A stretch of DNA of 64,000 nucleotides from Agarophyton chilense (Eukaryota; Rhodophyta; Florideophyceae; Gracilariales; Gracilariaceae): the NCBI GenBank assembly GCA_030374765.1, contig JARGXX010000100.1:186001-250000 (forward strand). Direction: 5' to 3'. The position numbers and the translations under genes are program-made. Positions 30,297-40,673 of this stretch are shown here, one piece after another; within the stretch, counting starts at the first letter, position 1, and each line of letters opens with the position of its first letter. A model generated the notes under the pieces. It had not been told where the DNA came from and did no database searches. It was given only the letters and a program-made list of their open reading frames with translations.

Positions 30297-32054
30297 TTAT
30301 ATCAGAGTTGCGCCTGGAGGTCCTGTAGGCTTTTCCATAACCCTCGGCGTAGGTAACGAGACTTCAGAAAAAGTATTGCGGGTTTTCCGTGTGGTTATTG
30401 CGCACAAATGTCCGAAAGGCAGGAGTAATCCCATGATGAAGTGAGGTTTAAGCCGTCCTTCGGAGAACACGTTCCCATATCGGTAAGGGTTCTTTAATAG
30501 GTCTTCTGCGAAAGCAGATTCGGTCATGTTGGAGCTCTGCCTAAAGGATATTACTGCCTGTTAGGCATTCTTTATAACGTCATCCGTGGCGTAAGTTTCC
30601 AAGAGGTAATGAACAACCTGAGGATATGACCTGAGCAGCTCACGGTCTTGGGCATCCACGAGGTCAGTTGTGCCAGATATATTCGAAACCACTCGGTCAC
30701 GCGCCTGTCCTGTAAGGAAGAATTGGAAAAGGCACAGAACGACGCCCTCGTGGACATCGTTCTGATCGCATGCCGTACGGAACAAACTGATAAACCTAAG
30801 GACAACAATGAGATCGGAACCCGAGAACTTGTCCGTAATGGTTAGTTGCATCCGTTTGGCCGATTTGGCGACACTGCGAGCCACCGAACCAGAATATTTT
30901 GCGGACCTGTCGGCCAGCCGGTAATTCCGGTAGTCCAGAACCTTAAGGAAAAGTTCACTGGTTGTTGTCAGTGGTCTGAGGCCTCGAACGGCAGCCTCAT
31001 CCACTTCTGAGTCGATAGTTTCGGTCGAGGCCGATTCGGAATCACTCGTGCCCGAATGGCCTCTTCTTTTAGTCTTTCTGTGCTTCTTTCTCCTGCGGTT
31101 ACTTCTTTTCTTTCCAGCGGAGTACGGACCTAAAGGACTGATCTCTCTATCTGATCCGATGGAGCCCTGAGGTCGCTGTACTTCATATAATCCGTCGGGT
31201 GGGGCAAGCGGTCTCTCTTCTATACGCAGAGTTTCTCTTCTGCTCGTCGCTTGTCCCTCCCTTGGATTCTCTTGATGGGCAACCTGTCTCTCATCTAGAC
31301 GCAGAGCTTCTCTTCTTCTCCTCGACTGTCCCACCATGGGGTTTTCCTGATGGTAATCTCGCCGAGGAACGGATGATGCCGCCACTCCTGGGGGTTCGAT
31401 AGGGGGTTGCCATATGGAGACCGGATTGTTAATTTGTGGTGGGGTGGTCCTAGGGACCAAATTGCCTGCCTGGCAGGTGACGGCTCCTTGAACGGCCTGT
31501 GGAAGACAGCCTATGAATAAACCAGACTCCAATACCTTAGGGACGATTCGCGCGATGAGGTAATCCGTATGGTCAGCGATTGCCGTAGCGAGTCTCACGT
31601 CCATAATGGAATCCACATGGGCTGAGAGGAGCTCACGGAAACGGGGCCAGAGAAGGTCGGCAAGCTCTGCGGGCATGTTTTCTCTAATTCTTTCGGTCTG
31701 GTGGGTTTCTACCTGAGCTGTGCCTGGCCTAGAGGTGGCCCTGGTGAGGCGTTCTCGTAAACGCGCTGCCACCGTAGGTTCTCGACGAATCCTTTCAGGG
31801 TTATCCAGGGGGGTCAGTATTTCTTGCGGCTGGCTCCTTGTGCTCCTGCAGTCGATAGCGGTATCAACCTGAGGGTCAGGCGACATCCTCGGCGTTGTAG
31901 TCGCACTTTGTCTTGCCGTAGGAGTCCTATGGTCTGGTCGGTTGGGTGTGTTTCCTGCATCCATAATGGCGGTTGCTTCTGTACTTCTGGTCCGTTGAGG
32001 AATTAAACCAAAGGTTAGAATCCGGATAATTCTTAGTTCCAGTGGTTCGTTCAA
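30297..32054 (-). pseudogene. gypsy-2 Gag
   Basis: Frame from ATG 32054 (or the later Met at 31964), 497 codons to a TAA near 30561, then the same frame stays open to 30297. The order is like gypsy-1 Gag: a Pro/Arg/Thr-rich N-terminus, a basic stretch (KKRSNRRRKKHRKTKRR), then a capsid-like part (LCLFQFFLTGQARDRVV; YLLETYATDDVI). No zinc knuckle is seen before the final stop. Confidence 0.8.
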
Positions 32055-32070
32055 TTATTTCTAAGGGATT

Positions 32071-32086
32071 CTAAGTTCGGAGACCA
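32071..32086 (-). other. gypsy-2 primer-binding site
   Basis: Minus strand TGGTCTCCGAACTTAG, 3 nt from the LTR. It differs at about two positions from the gypsy-1 site, so both elements probably use the same tRNA. Confidence 0.72.
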
Positions 32087-32089
32087 AAA

Positions 32090-32533
32090 TGTAACGCAAC
32101 GACTGGTGGGTCAGCGTACTGGTCTCAAGCTGGGATAGCGGGGTAGAGCGGGTCCTAAGGTTCGTATCCTTTGAAGGTGACCTTCCCAGAGCACTTGGTG
32201 CAATGGGCTGTAGTTTACTTCGTAGCCCTACAGGTTGGAGCTACGGAAACGATGGCTTGAAGACCAAAGGGTGGAACTAATATACCAAAGGGTATTTAGT
32301 ATCCTAACGGGGCCTGCCTTACTCTGAGGGAGAAGTGTCACTCGAGCCAAGTGAATAGTACTGGCGAGGAGCTGGGATCTCCCAGGCACTGTAATGTTAT
32401 TCCATTACACTAATTAGAATGAATTAGTAATCTACATGAGTCCACCGGAGGTCGACCCGTCGACGTGTCGCCCGTAAGAGACCTCAAAACCCGGTGGTTT
32501 ACAGAGCTCAGCTGTTTTCCTCGCTTCGTCACA
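32090..32533 (-). repeat. gypsy-2 5' LTR
   Basis: TGTAACGC to CGTCACA, 444 bp. The tRNA-like block is present but with a changed B box (GGTTCGTATCC at 32159-32169). It abuts element E's second LTR directly. Confidence 0.85.
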
Positions 32534-32964
32534 GTTGCCACTACAGTACAGTAGTGCTGTTACGTATTTGCAGGCACTGTGGGCGCATTTGCGATGGGTC
32601 ACGAGTAATGTGATGTCCTTACAATTTGTGTTGAGCACAGCTGAATTGTTCCGCAACGTATAGCCCACTGCAGCGTCCTAGATTACAGAGAATAAAATTT
32701 AGCAATACTGATATATTATTTGCGCTTGTAGTCTTTGTATGGGCAATTCAGCAGACAACTGAGTTGGCCGTGGGGAGCCATAAAAGCCCACCCGGAGCTC
32801 CAGGGTGGCAACTCACTGGACGAACATCACGACAGTGAGTGTGACCAATCAGTTTTTTACTGTTCTACTTGTCTCAACTGCAAATGTCGCACCTCTCTCT
32901 CTTCTTCAAAATCCTACTGTAGCACGTGGAGAACGTACAGCACCCAACCTAACATCCATCAACA
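32534..32964 (+). repeat. element E second (3') LTR
   Basis: Starts GTTGCCACTACAG, lacking the initial T, and ends CATCAACA. About 12% different from the first E LTR. A minus-strand frame here (32432-32668) is a shadow also seen in the other LTR. Confidence 0.75.
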
Positions 32965-34079
32965 GCGATGCAGGAATCGGTTCAAGTGGAGTGTCGGGAG
33001 CCAATCAGAGTTCAATAGACAGAAGATACAGCTCGACTTGTCCGGTGGCAATGTACGGTCCGCCGTCATCTTAAAGACGGCCGAGAAGAGCGGGCGCGGG
33101 ATTTGCGGAGATAGCTACCGTCGAACTAGTTAGGGTGGCCCAGTTAAATGAGACAGCCTTCGTCGGGGCATGATTCTGTTGTCCATACTTTTTTGGTGGC
33201 GACGTGTTCCGCGACGGAGCCGGGGAGTCGAGGAAGCGCAAATGCGAGGGTTTGGAACCACCCGGGTTTTGGTTCCTTCTCTAGAGACCAACTTCCCACA
33301 ATACCACAAAGATAGCACATGGACAGCGGTCTACTTTCGTTGCAACGATCGGGACGGTTCTGGTTGCGAGGCAGCAGTTGTGCTGCATTGGAAGCGATCA
33401 GAAGCGGCTTCGGGGAGACCTTAGAATGTGAATGACAACCTCCATCATACTGGCGAAGAACAGACGCGATTTTATCATACGAAAGAGTGTTGAGGTAATC
33501 TGTCATCGTCGCCGCAGCATTCAAGATGCTGCTCGTTGTTACCGACGAAAGCACCGAGATACGCTGTTTATTTTCGACAGCTGAGTTGGAAAAAAGCATG
33601 AAGACTGCCAGCGACTCGGGCAACTTGGCGGATCCAGATTGAGCGTTAGAATTAAATGCCTGTGCATCGAATCTAAGTTCGAAATTGCGGAACGTTTCAT
33701 TGCTGAAGCGCTTCACGTTCAGAGGCGTGACAAAGTTCCCATAACCCTCACTGATAACAGACTGCAAATCTCTCTTATAGATGGAGTTGACGATTTTTTT
33801 GGCTCCTTCATTTAAAGCAACATCTTCAGCACTTATCGTAGAACACTGATCTCGAGTCTTTATATACAGCTAGCTCTTCATCATTATGCCGCGGAGCGGT
33901 AAAGCTATTTTGTTCGAATTTGAGTCAGCCAATTTTTTTTGAAACGAAGTCCATAGTATTTCCGACTTTTTGTTGTCTTGCTGGTTGTCTTTGCAGTCAA
34001 TCCACGGGACGTATTTCAGGGTCCAATAAAAACGTGGATGGCTGAGAGTGCCGGTGGATGAGGCTGGGTCTGGGTCCAT
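32965..34079 (-). pseudogene. copia D Gag and start of protease
   Basis: Starts at ATG 34079, which lies in the primer-binding site (MDPDPASS..., compare MGPAPQSN in copia B). Further matches are ADSNSNKIALPL (copia B PDSNSNKIPTTL), LPESLAVFMLFSNSAVENKQRISVL and a degenerate zinc region CYLCGIVGSWS. Frameshifts separate the pieces. After 33144 only traces of the copia B VDDGAPYS protease region are seen before element E. Confidence 0.85.
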
Positions 34080-34082
34080 CTC

Positions 34083-34177
34083 TAAGTAGTGAGCGGGGTA
34101 ACGACTGTAGCTATGTTTCTTTGACAACTCGGGTGCGCCAGCATCCGTGTAGTCAGATGACCTGCTGAGTCATCCTG
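34083..34177 (-). repeat. copia D 5' LTR, first piece
   Basis: The LTR continues at 38786-38920 beyond copia A. The two pieces add up to 230 bp once the tcctg duplication is counted once, the same as the 3' LTR. The primer-binding site (minus GAGATGGACCCAG) follows at lower coordinates. Confidence 0.9.
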
Positions 34178-34390
34178 TGTCAGAGTCCGTCAAGGACACT
34201 CATAATGCATCACGGACGTTTACAACCGTTGTGCTATGTTATTTTGTATGGTCACATTCTCAATAGTTTCACGACCGCTCTTATCCTACCGTTTACATTA
34301 TGCTTGCTGTATATAAAGGTCTCGCAGTGAGAGCGTTTCTGCTCTCACTTCCGAGACAACTCTTTGTTGTTCACTGTTTCTTCACTCATA
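34178..34390 (+). repeat. copia A 5' LTR
   Basis: TGTCAGAG to CACTCATA. Contains a TATA box and a 9-bp hairpin (34326-34349). Confidence 0.93.
34310..34318 (+). promoter_or_regulatory. copia A LTR TATA box and adjacent hairpin
   Basis: TATATAAAG. The hairpin AGTGAGAGC-gtttct-GCTCTCACT begins 8 nt later, near the expected transcript start, with an outer CTCG/CGAG pair. The same lies in the 3' LTR (38700-38739). Confidence 0.75.
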
Positions 34391-34404
34391 GGTTATTGGG
34401 CCGA
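34391..34404 (+). other. copia A primer-binding site
   Basis: GGTTATTGGGCCGA directly after the LTR resembles the initiator tRNA-Met half-molecule site GGTTATGGGCCCAG with one inserted T and a change. Here gag starts 80 nt later (34471), unlike copia B and D. Confidence 0.55.
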
Positions 34405-34470
34405 TACACTACACTGTGTATATCGATATATATACTCTTTCAGATATCTTTACTGTCTTTCTGTCTAACA

Positions 34471-36028
34471 ATGGAAGCAGACAAGATTCGAGATTCGAAT
34501 TAAGCCTTATGAAGAGAAGGACGACTACAAACTTTGGCGCATCAGAATCGAAGCTGCTTGCGATGCCAAAGGCATTAGCACTGTCCTCCAGCATAGTCGA
34601 AATCCTTTCTCCAGCGACGATGAAAAACGCAAAGAGTTCGAACACAACCAGAAGAAAGCTAGTGGAATGATCGTCGCAGCTCTGTCCAATGAAGCATTAC
34701 GCGTAGTTCAATCCGAAATTGGTCATCCTCTTAAAATGCTAAAACGCCTTGACGACAGGTACGCTTCAAAATCGACAGCATCGCGCATTGCAAAAATGTG
34801 CGAACTGGTAACACTACGATACTCTTGTCTTGATCAGAATATGGGAATGCACATAGATAAAATGGCAGGCATTGTAGAACAACTGGCAAGTATGGACACA
34901 AAACTTCCTGAAGAACTCTCTGTAGCACTGCTTGTCTCATCTATTTCTGCAGCTCAACTGAACCCAGTCTGTGCTGCTATCGAAACTCTTCCATCAGATA
35001 ACGTAACATGGGATACTGTATCATCACGCTTGCTTGATGAAACGTGTTCCCTTGCAAACAACCGCTCTGAGCGATCAAATGCCGCAAGATCAAAATGTGA
35101 AATATGCGAACGTTCAGGGCACATTACCAAGAATTGCTTCCTCAATCCTCGTAACCCTAAAAACCGACTCAACCTTGGAGATAACAAAACATCCAGTTCA
35201 TACATCTCAGACAAACAGGTATCAGAGAGCAGGGACACGAAGAAAGATGACGACCAATCTAAGCCTCCAAGTACTGTAAACCGAAATCGAGCAGCAGTTG
35301 CCAAAACTAGAGCAATGATGACTCGCGCTCAATCGTCTGACCTTCTTCTGCTTAATTCTGGCACTAGTACTCATCTCACTCCATACAGTTCTCGACTAAT
35401 AGATCCTCAGACCTGTCATGTTCCGATTTCTCTTGGCGATGATTCTACGATCTATGCTACGGAACAAGGAGTCCGCAACGTAGAATGGACCTTTGATGGA
35501 GCCACTACATCTGTTCATTTAACCAACACTCTTGCCTCAACGGATCTAGCAATGAGCTTACTATCCATTCCAGCCTTGACAGAAAAACGAATTGCTGTAG
35601 TATTCCTCCCGGATGAAGCGCTTTTGATTGATATGGACAATGATTCCGAAATCATTGGTTCAGCACCAAAGCATCCTGACGGGCTCTACTACATATCAGA
35701 AAACATTCAAAAGTGTACTTCGTCACCAACACTTTCTGAAAAGAACCGTGCGTTTATGGCGAAAGTGAGTTGTTTTTTACACAAAACGGCACAACCAAGC
35801 CGCACAGAAGCCAATGTTGACAGAGATGTAGACGCCGTTGATGACTTTGTAGACGCAACTGTGCCTACACAATCAGAAACCAACAGTGAAGACATCAACA
35901 TCTGGCATTGGAGACTTGCACACGCTGTAGATATGAAGGATATCAAAACAATGACGAAAGAAAATCTTCTGCCCCTGTATAAGGAAACCAAACATAAATG
36001 CGACCCGTGTACCAAAAGGGAAATTTAA
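34471..36028 (+). pseudogene. copia A Gag, protease and pre-integrase
   Basis: ATG 34471 (MEADKI), then a frameshift within ten codons into the main frame (YEEKDDYKLWRIRIEAACDA). It has a Gag core typical of copia, a CCHC knuckle CEICERSGHITKNC (about 35098-35139), a protease site LNSGTSTHLTPYS where Asn replaces the catalytic Asp, and the pre-integrase zinc block ending WHWRLAHA...CDPCTK. A second frameshift near 36017 (in a run of A and G) separates it from integrase. The dead protease alone would block maturation. Confidence 0.92.
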
Positions 36029-37019
36029 GAAATCCTATCGTGGAAGTCTAACCTCAGTTTCTCAAGCAGGACACCTTCATACGGATATAGCAGATGCTGG
36101 AACATTGTCTGGAGACGGACACCGGTATTACCTCATCATTGTTGACGCATTCACTCGTTTTATTTATGGAAAACCTCTTCAGAACAAAGGAGAGGCTTCG
36201 GAACATATTATCAATTACCAGAAATGGTTTGAAATGCAGTCCGGAAATCATGTACTTTCTTTGCATTCGGACGGAGGAAACGAATTTTATCGGGCTCGAA
36301 AGAAATTTCAAAAGCTTGGCATCAACACCTCTGAGACAAGCACACACACACCAGCGTCCAACGGTCTCGCCGAACGGTACATTGGCGTTCCACAAGGCTC
36401 CAGTAGAGCTGCTCTGAATCATGCGAAACTTCCAACGAAATTTTGGCACTACGCTTTAGAGCAAGTAGTCAATGCCCGCAATATGTCTATCCAACGCACC
36501 ACGCAAAAGATTCCATATGTAGAGCTGCTCAAGGAATATCCACCATATGCAAAACACCTAAAATCATTTGGTTGTCGTGCATTAGTTCTCCAAAACGAAA
36601 AACAGCTTCGAAAGATGCAGCCTAGGTTACGAGAAGGTGTTAATCTCGGTCACATCCAAGGCGGAATGCACTTTATCCTCACATCAGAAGGAATCATTCA
36701 AACGAAGCACGTTCGCTTCATTGAATCCGAATTTCCTGGACTGTCCTTTCTTACCATAGAATCAAGCAGAGCTACATCTGAGGAAGCTTCCAATGTAGAC
36801 CATACGCTGTTTCACATCCCAGACTCAAACCCTGCACTGGATAGTGAAGATGAGAATTCAATACTCACTTCACTAACTCACTACCCCGAAAAGGAGTCCA
36901 CTTATGATCCGGAAATCGGTGGATATCTCTCGGATTGTGAGGAAGATACGGTCGCGTCCTGCTCAGTTGCTCATGTACTGCCGTCAAAGATTAGTACAGG
37001 AGATGAACCAACGCTATAA
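36017..37019 (+). pseudogene. copia A integrase
   Basis: Frame continues from the shift: HTDIADAGTLSGDG (first Asp), YYLIIVDAFTRFIYG, HSDGGNEFYRA (second Asp) and TPASNGLAERYIG (catalytic Glu), so all three acidic residues are present. The C-terminal part FWHYALEQVVNARNM and FGCRALV is typical of copia. A TAA at 37017-37019 ends it in the linker; the same frame continues beyond. Confidence 0.93.
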
Positions 37020-38555
37020 CAGGCACTGAAATCGAACGAAGCCCCTTTCTGGTTGGAAAGCATTAAGAAAGAGTTTGAAACCATCATCAAACTTGGTACA
37101 TACGTCAACGCCGACGTTAACCATGGAAAAGCGATTCCTTCTGGTATTATACTGCGTCTTAAACGTGACCATAATGGCGCTCCAACCCGATTCAAGGCCC
37201 GTCTGGTGGCTAGAGGAAACTTTCAGGTTGACTGCAACAAGTCCGACCTGTACGCACCTGTTCTTAACTTTGAACTCTTTCGTTTCATTCTAGCAGTCTC
37301 AACAGCCCTTGGGTGGGATCGCCAACATGTGGACATTAAGGGAGCGTTCCTACATGCTCCAATCCCTGAAGACGCACCTATATGGATTAGGCTACCAAAA
37401 ATAGATCAAATTCCGGAAGCCGATGGTCGCATTGTTAAGTTAGTCAAATCAATGTACGGGACACGTCAAGCTCCAAAATTGTGGTTTGAGAACCTTAGGT
37501 GTTTTCTAATCTCGATGGGATTCAAACAGGCAGTATCCCATCCATGCATGTTTATTTATTCCGATCACGAAATTGCCGTTATTGTTCTGGCATACGTTGA
37601 CGACATTTGTATTTTTGGTCCATCGCGACGTACCAAATGGGTGAAGAACAAACTTTCCGGTCAATATGATGTCAGCGACCTGGGAAGAACAGACCTCTAT
37701 CTGGGTGTTTCAATCAATGAAAACGAATCTACAGTACATCTTCATCAGAAACCATTGATTGACAACATCATCGATTTGTGTCATATGACCACAGCAAAAC
37801 CAGTTTCTCATCCACTCTCTTGTGGTCATTGCTTGTATGACGCGAGAACACCGAGAACCAAAGAGGAATCAATTCAAATGGAAAACGTGCCGTATAGAGA
37901 AGCCCTTGGATCTCTTTTATTTCTATGCACTCGCACACGTCCTGATCTGGCAACCGCAGTCTCGCTTCTAGGAAAATATGCTTCAGCGCCGAAACCAGAA
38001 CACTGAAACTGCTTGAAAAACGTAGTACGCTATCTCAAAGGCACAAAAGAATTTACTCTGCAGCTTTCGAAAAGTATTGACCTCAAGGTTGTAGCATGGT
38101 CTGATGCAGACTGGGCCAGAGACCTCGAAAAACGGAGATCTAGAGGTGGTCACTACATCTCTATTGGAGGGTTTCCTATCATATGGAGCTCAAAACCTCA
38201 GAAATCTACAGCTCTCTCTACCTCTGAAGCGTAGTTTTATGCCCTTTCAGAATGTATACGCCAGCTTCAATGGGTAAGGAACGTTATGAAAGAGATCAAC
38301 ATGCCAATGACACAACCAATCCCAGTATTTCAGGACAATCTTGGAACAACCCAGTGGTCCAAAGAATATCTAGGAATGCGACGAGTGAAGCATGCCGATA
38401 TTCGCTTTAACCATGTACTAGATGCTGTGAAAGACGGAGCAGCTGATATTATCTACGTTCCTTCAAAGAAAAATCATGCTGATATACTAACGAAGACATT
38501 AAGTGGAAGCTTGTTTGCCGATCATCGTGATGCATTATGTGTTACTCCCTTTTAA
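37020..38555 (+). pseudogene. copia A reverse transcriptase and RNase H
   Basis: Same frame as integrase. FKARLVARGNFQVD, VDIKGAFLHAPI (motif A), VKSMYGTRQAPKLW (motif B) and VLAYVDDICIFG (motif C, intact). RNase H: WSDADWARDLEKRRSRGG and STSEA followed by a TAG where copia elements have Glu or Gln. Stops are TGA at 38004-38006 and TAG at 38232-38234. It ends NHADILTKTLSG and TAA, just before the polypurine tract aggtcgagggggg. Confidence 0.93.
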
Positions 38556-38567
38556 GGTCGAGGGGGG

Positions 38568-38780
38568 TGTCAGAGTCCGTCAAGGACACTCATAATGCAT
38601 CACGGACGTTTACAACCGTTGTGCTATGTTATTTTGTATGGTCATATTCTCAATAGTTTCACGACCGCTCTTATCCTACCGTTTACATTATGCTTGCTGT
38701 ATATAAAGGTCTCGCAGTGAGAGCGTTTCTGCTCTCACTTCCGAGACAACTCTTTGTTGTTCACTGTTTCTTCACTCATA
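38568..38780 (+). repeat. copia A 3' LTR
   Basis: Near-identical to 34178-34390. A purine run precedes it and the tcctg duplication (38781-38785) follows. Confidence 0.93.
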
Positions 38781-38785
38781 TCCTG

Positions 38786-38920
38786 CTGTGTTTATGTAGA
38801 CAATAGTAAATGCTCATGTAAATGCACGAACTTCGAATGCAAGGCGGAACGGGCGTCAGAGCACGTGAGTGCTCGCGTGCGCATTACATGGCATCCTGTC
38901 ACTAGCTGTCAACATTCATA
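38786..38920 (-). repeat. copia D 5' LTR, second piece
   Basis: Completes the LTR interrupted by copia A. It is followed by gttgc (38921-38925), the copia D target duplication. Confidence 0.9.
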
Positions 38921-39574
38921 GTTGCCTCAAGATGAACCCATATAGTTTGAGAAAACTAAAAAGACTCATTTTGTGAAAATAAGAATTACATAAATGTGCA
39001 TCTCTCTTCGTTTGACAACAATTGAAAAAATCCCCTACTAGAGAGCTTGTCCAAGCGCAACTCTTTTTCGCATGACAACCGAATGGGACTCATCGGGAAA
39101 CATGTGTAAAACCACCCGCCCGCTCACAACCCTGTTGTGACAGCCAATTACGCTATGCCAGCATGAGTCATCCGTGAGAACGAGTGGCTCCCCTCGTGAT
39201 GGAAATACTGATACGTTTCGCGTCAGAACGTTTGATTAACGGTACACTGCCAATACCGGTACACTGCCATTATTGAATTTGCGTATCTCGCTCACAGATT
39301 TGCGTAGAGGAAGATTAGACCCCCGCACTACTCGGCCTTCATGTGAACTGATTTAGAAGGGTTCAACCCTTATATAGATTCGAGACGGTCAAGAATCTAC
39401 TGAGTAAAAGAAAAAGGTAACCATCTTTACAACACCCTTGTACTCGTCGCCAGCTGCAACAGCTTTGCGGCGAAAAGGCTACGCCATTGGCGAATCAATC
39501 CGGCGTGAACGGCATCGCAAGCGCCTCATGAACAAAGCTTTGCTTTTCGAGACGGACGACAACTTGCTCGTCCA
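38921..39574. other. unique stretch between copia D and the right arm
   Basis: No gene is supported. It holds a 12-bp direct repeat (ggtacactgcca twice near 39240-39272), a palindrome AAGGGTTCAACCCTT at about 39358-39372 directly before TATATAG, and an open frame 39438-39629 that lacks an ATG at its start and crosses into the inverted repeat. If copia D is removed in thought, this joins 18031. Confidence 0.5.
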
Positions 39575-39620
39575 TGTTATAAGAACGCGCCCAAACGTTC
39601 CGAAGGAACAGAAATGTAGT

Positions 39621-40088
39621 TTAGGATAGAATCTGCCCTATCTGGGCAGTGATCACTAGAAACACATTTTTCAAGGAGTTTGTAGAACCCAAATTTTGGG
39701 AACAGACAAACCGAACAGAACTGTGAAAAGCAGTTCTGTGGCCAAGCTGTAACCCAGCTGGAGGCTTATAAGAAGGGCTGCGCAGCTGCGGCAGCCCTCC
39801 TTGAGTCTCCGTAACAACAACAATAAACTCAAGCACTGAATCGTCTAACATTTCTTTATTGCGTTGAAGGTTTGATGCCAGATACCAAGAGTAGAGAGTC
39901 ATGGACAATAGTATATCCTCTGCGTTCCAGGGTTTCGGTTTCAGATTCACGGGCTCAACAAGAAGGATGGTGAACCGAGGGGGAATATTATGAGCCATTG
40001 CAAACACGAAAACACTGGGTTGTAATTTTTGCCTGCGGAGAGCTCGGCGAAGGCAAATGAAGTCACAGAACTCGCGCGGTATTCTCAT
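39621..40088 (-). other. unassigned open stretch (right-arm copy)
   Basis: Counterpart of 14162-14629, with about six residue changes in 155. No recognisable motif. Divergence pattern looks unselected. Confidence 0.35.
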
Positions 40089-40673
40089 TGGGAAAATCGC
40101 AGTCGGGAAGGTGCGTCAGCAGGTTTGAGTTTGGAGGTAATGTATAAAAGAAGTTGTAGTACATTGTGCATCGTGTGCCAGGGTGAGAGCCGCCAAGCAA
40201 AGAACACGAAGCACAAGATTGCTGGCGGAAGAACGCCCTTTTGCAAATGCACCGATGACGGCAGTCCCATCTGAGAATAGCACGATACGATACCCAGAAA
40301 TGTCATGAGGGGCTACCCATTTGAGCACTAGCACTCCGGTAAAACCTCCAAGTGCATCGATTTGTTTATGTCGTCGCCAGCGATGAGTACAAGCTGTAAG
40401 CCATGAACAGGACTTGACTATTGCGTCGATCTTGAGACCTTGGAGAGGTGTATTTATAAGACCCTTTGCTGCCACATCATACAAGTATTCCATCAGAACT
40501 GCTGAAGTTTTTGCGTAAGTAACACCGGTGGAGACATTACTAGCGTCAAAGGCCACTAATATCGTCCAGATCGGTCTATCGAGGCGCACATGTGCAAATT
40601 GTAGAACTCCTGCCAGAGCCAAACATCTCCCGACGCGCTGCCAGCTGTAGCGCGCGTGTCCATGGTTGTTCAA
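40085..40673 (-). pseudogene. DIRS-like RNase H (right arm)
   Basis: Same two-frame structure as the left copy, including the frameshift and the SKLKPADAPSR ending. The 185-codon frame is identical in both arms. Confidence 0.62.

Larger units (their letters stand above)
23677..32533 (-). mobile_element. Ty3/gypsy chromovirus gypsy-2 (8.86 kb, full length but broken)
   Basis: Minus-strand order: 5' LTR, primer-binding site, gag, protease, reverse transcriptase, RNase H, integrase, chromodomain, then an antisense gene on the plus strand, polypurine tract and 3' LTR. All major genes have stops or frameshifts. The LTRs differ by roughly 20% in the part I compared and the 5-bp flanks do not match (ctctg and gttgc). 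The element is therefore either very old or joined from two copies. Confidence 0.9.
21666..32964 (+). mobile_element. LTR element E (gag-bearing), split by gypsy-2
   Basis: A 433-bp LTR (21666-22098) and a relative at 32534-32964 stand in direct orientation. The ends TGTTG and CAACA are exact inverted repeats. A plus-strand gag follows the first LTR. No pol is found: gypsy-2 starts at 23677 and the second LTR begins directly after gypsy-2, lacking its first base. The two LTRs differ at about 53 of 432 sites and I see no matching target duplication, so part of E was probably lost by recombination. Confidence 0.72.
34178..38780 (+). mobile_element. Ty1/copia element copia A (4.6 kb, recent)
   Basis: Two 213-bp LTRs that I can tell apart at only one base (cacatt against catatt). 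The target duplication tcctg is exact at 34173-34177 and 38781-38785. The uninterrupted site is visible in the copia D 3' LTR near 18121. The order gag, protease, integrase, reverse transcriptase, RNase H is that of Ty1/copia. Gag-pol has two frameshifts, three stops and a dead protease site, so this copy must have moved with help from another element. Confidence 0.95.
18032..38920 (-). mobile_element. Ty1/copia element copia D, hosting the nested set
   Basis: The two LTRs (18032-18261 and, in two pieces, 34083-34177 plus 38786-38920) are each 230 bp and differ at about 17 sites. The 5-bp duplication gttgc is exact at 18027-18031 and 38921-38925. With the nested elements removed about 4.98 kb remains, close to the 5.04 kb of copia B, its relative. 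Gag lies on one side of element E and pol on the other, with only about 70 bp difference in length from copia B across the join. All genes are broken. Confidence 0.92.

Noticed and set aside
18032-38920. Reading the whole inverted repeat plus spacer as one giant DNA transposon
   Set aside because: No target duplication is seen at 6762/6763 and 47465/47466, no transposase fits, and the outer edges coincide with LTRs.
39438-39629. A third promoter-linked gene after TATATAG at about 39371
   Set aside because: The frame has no ATG at the start and half of it lies in the inverted repeat opposite the DIRS-like element.
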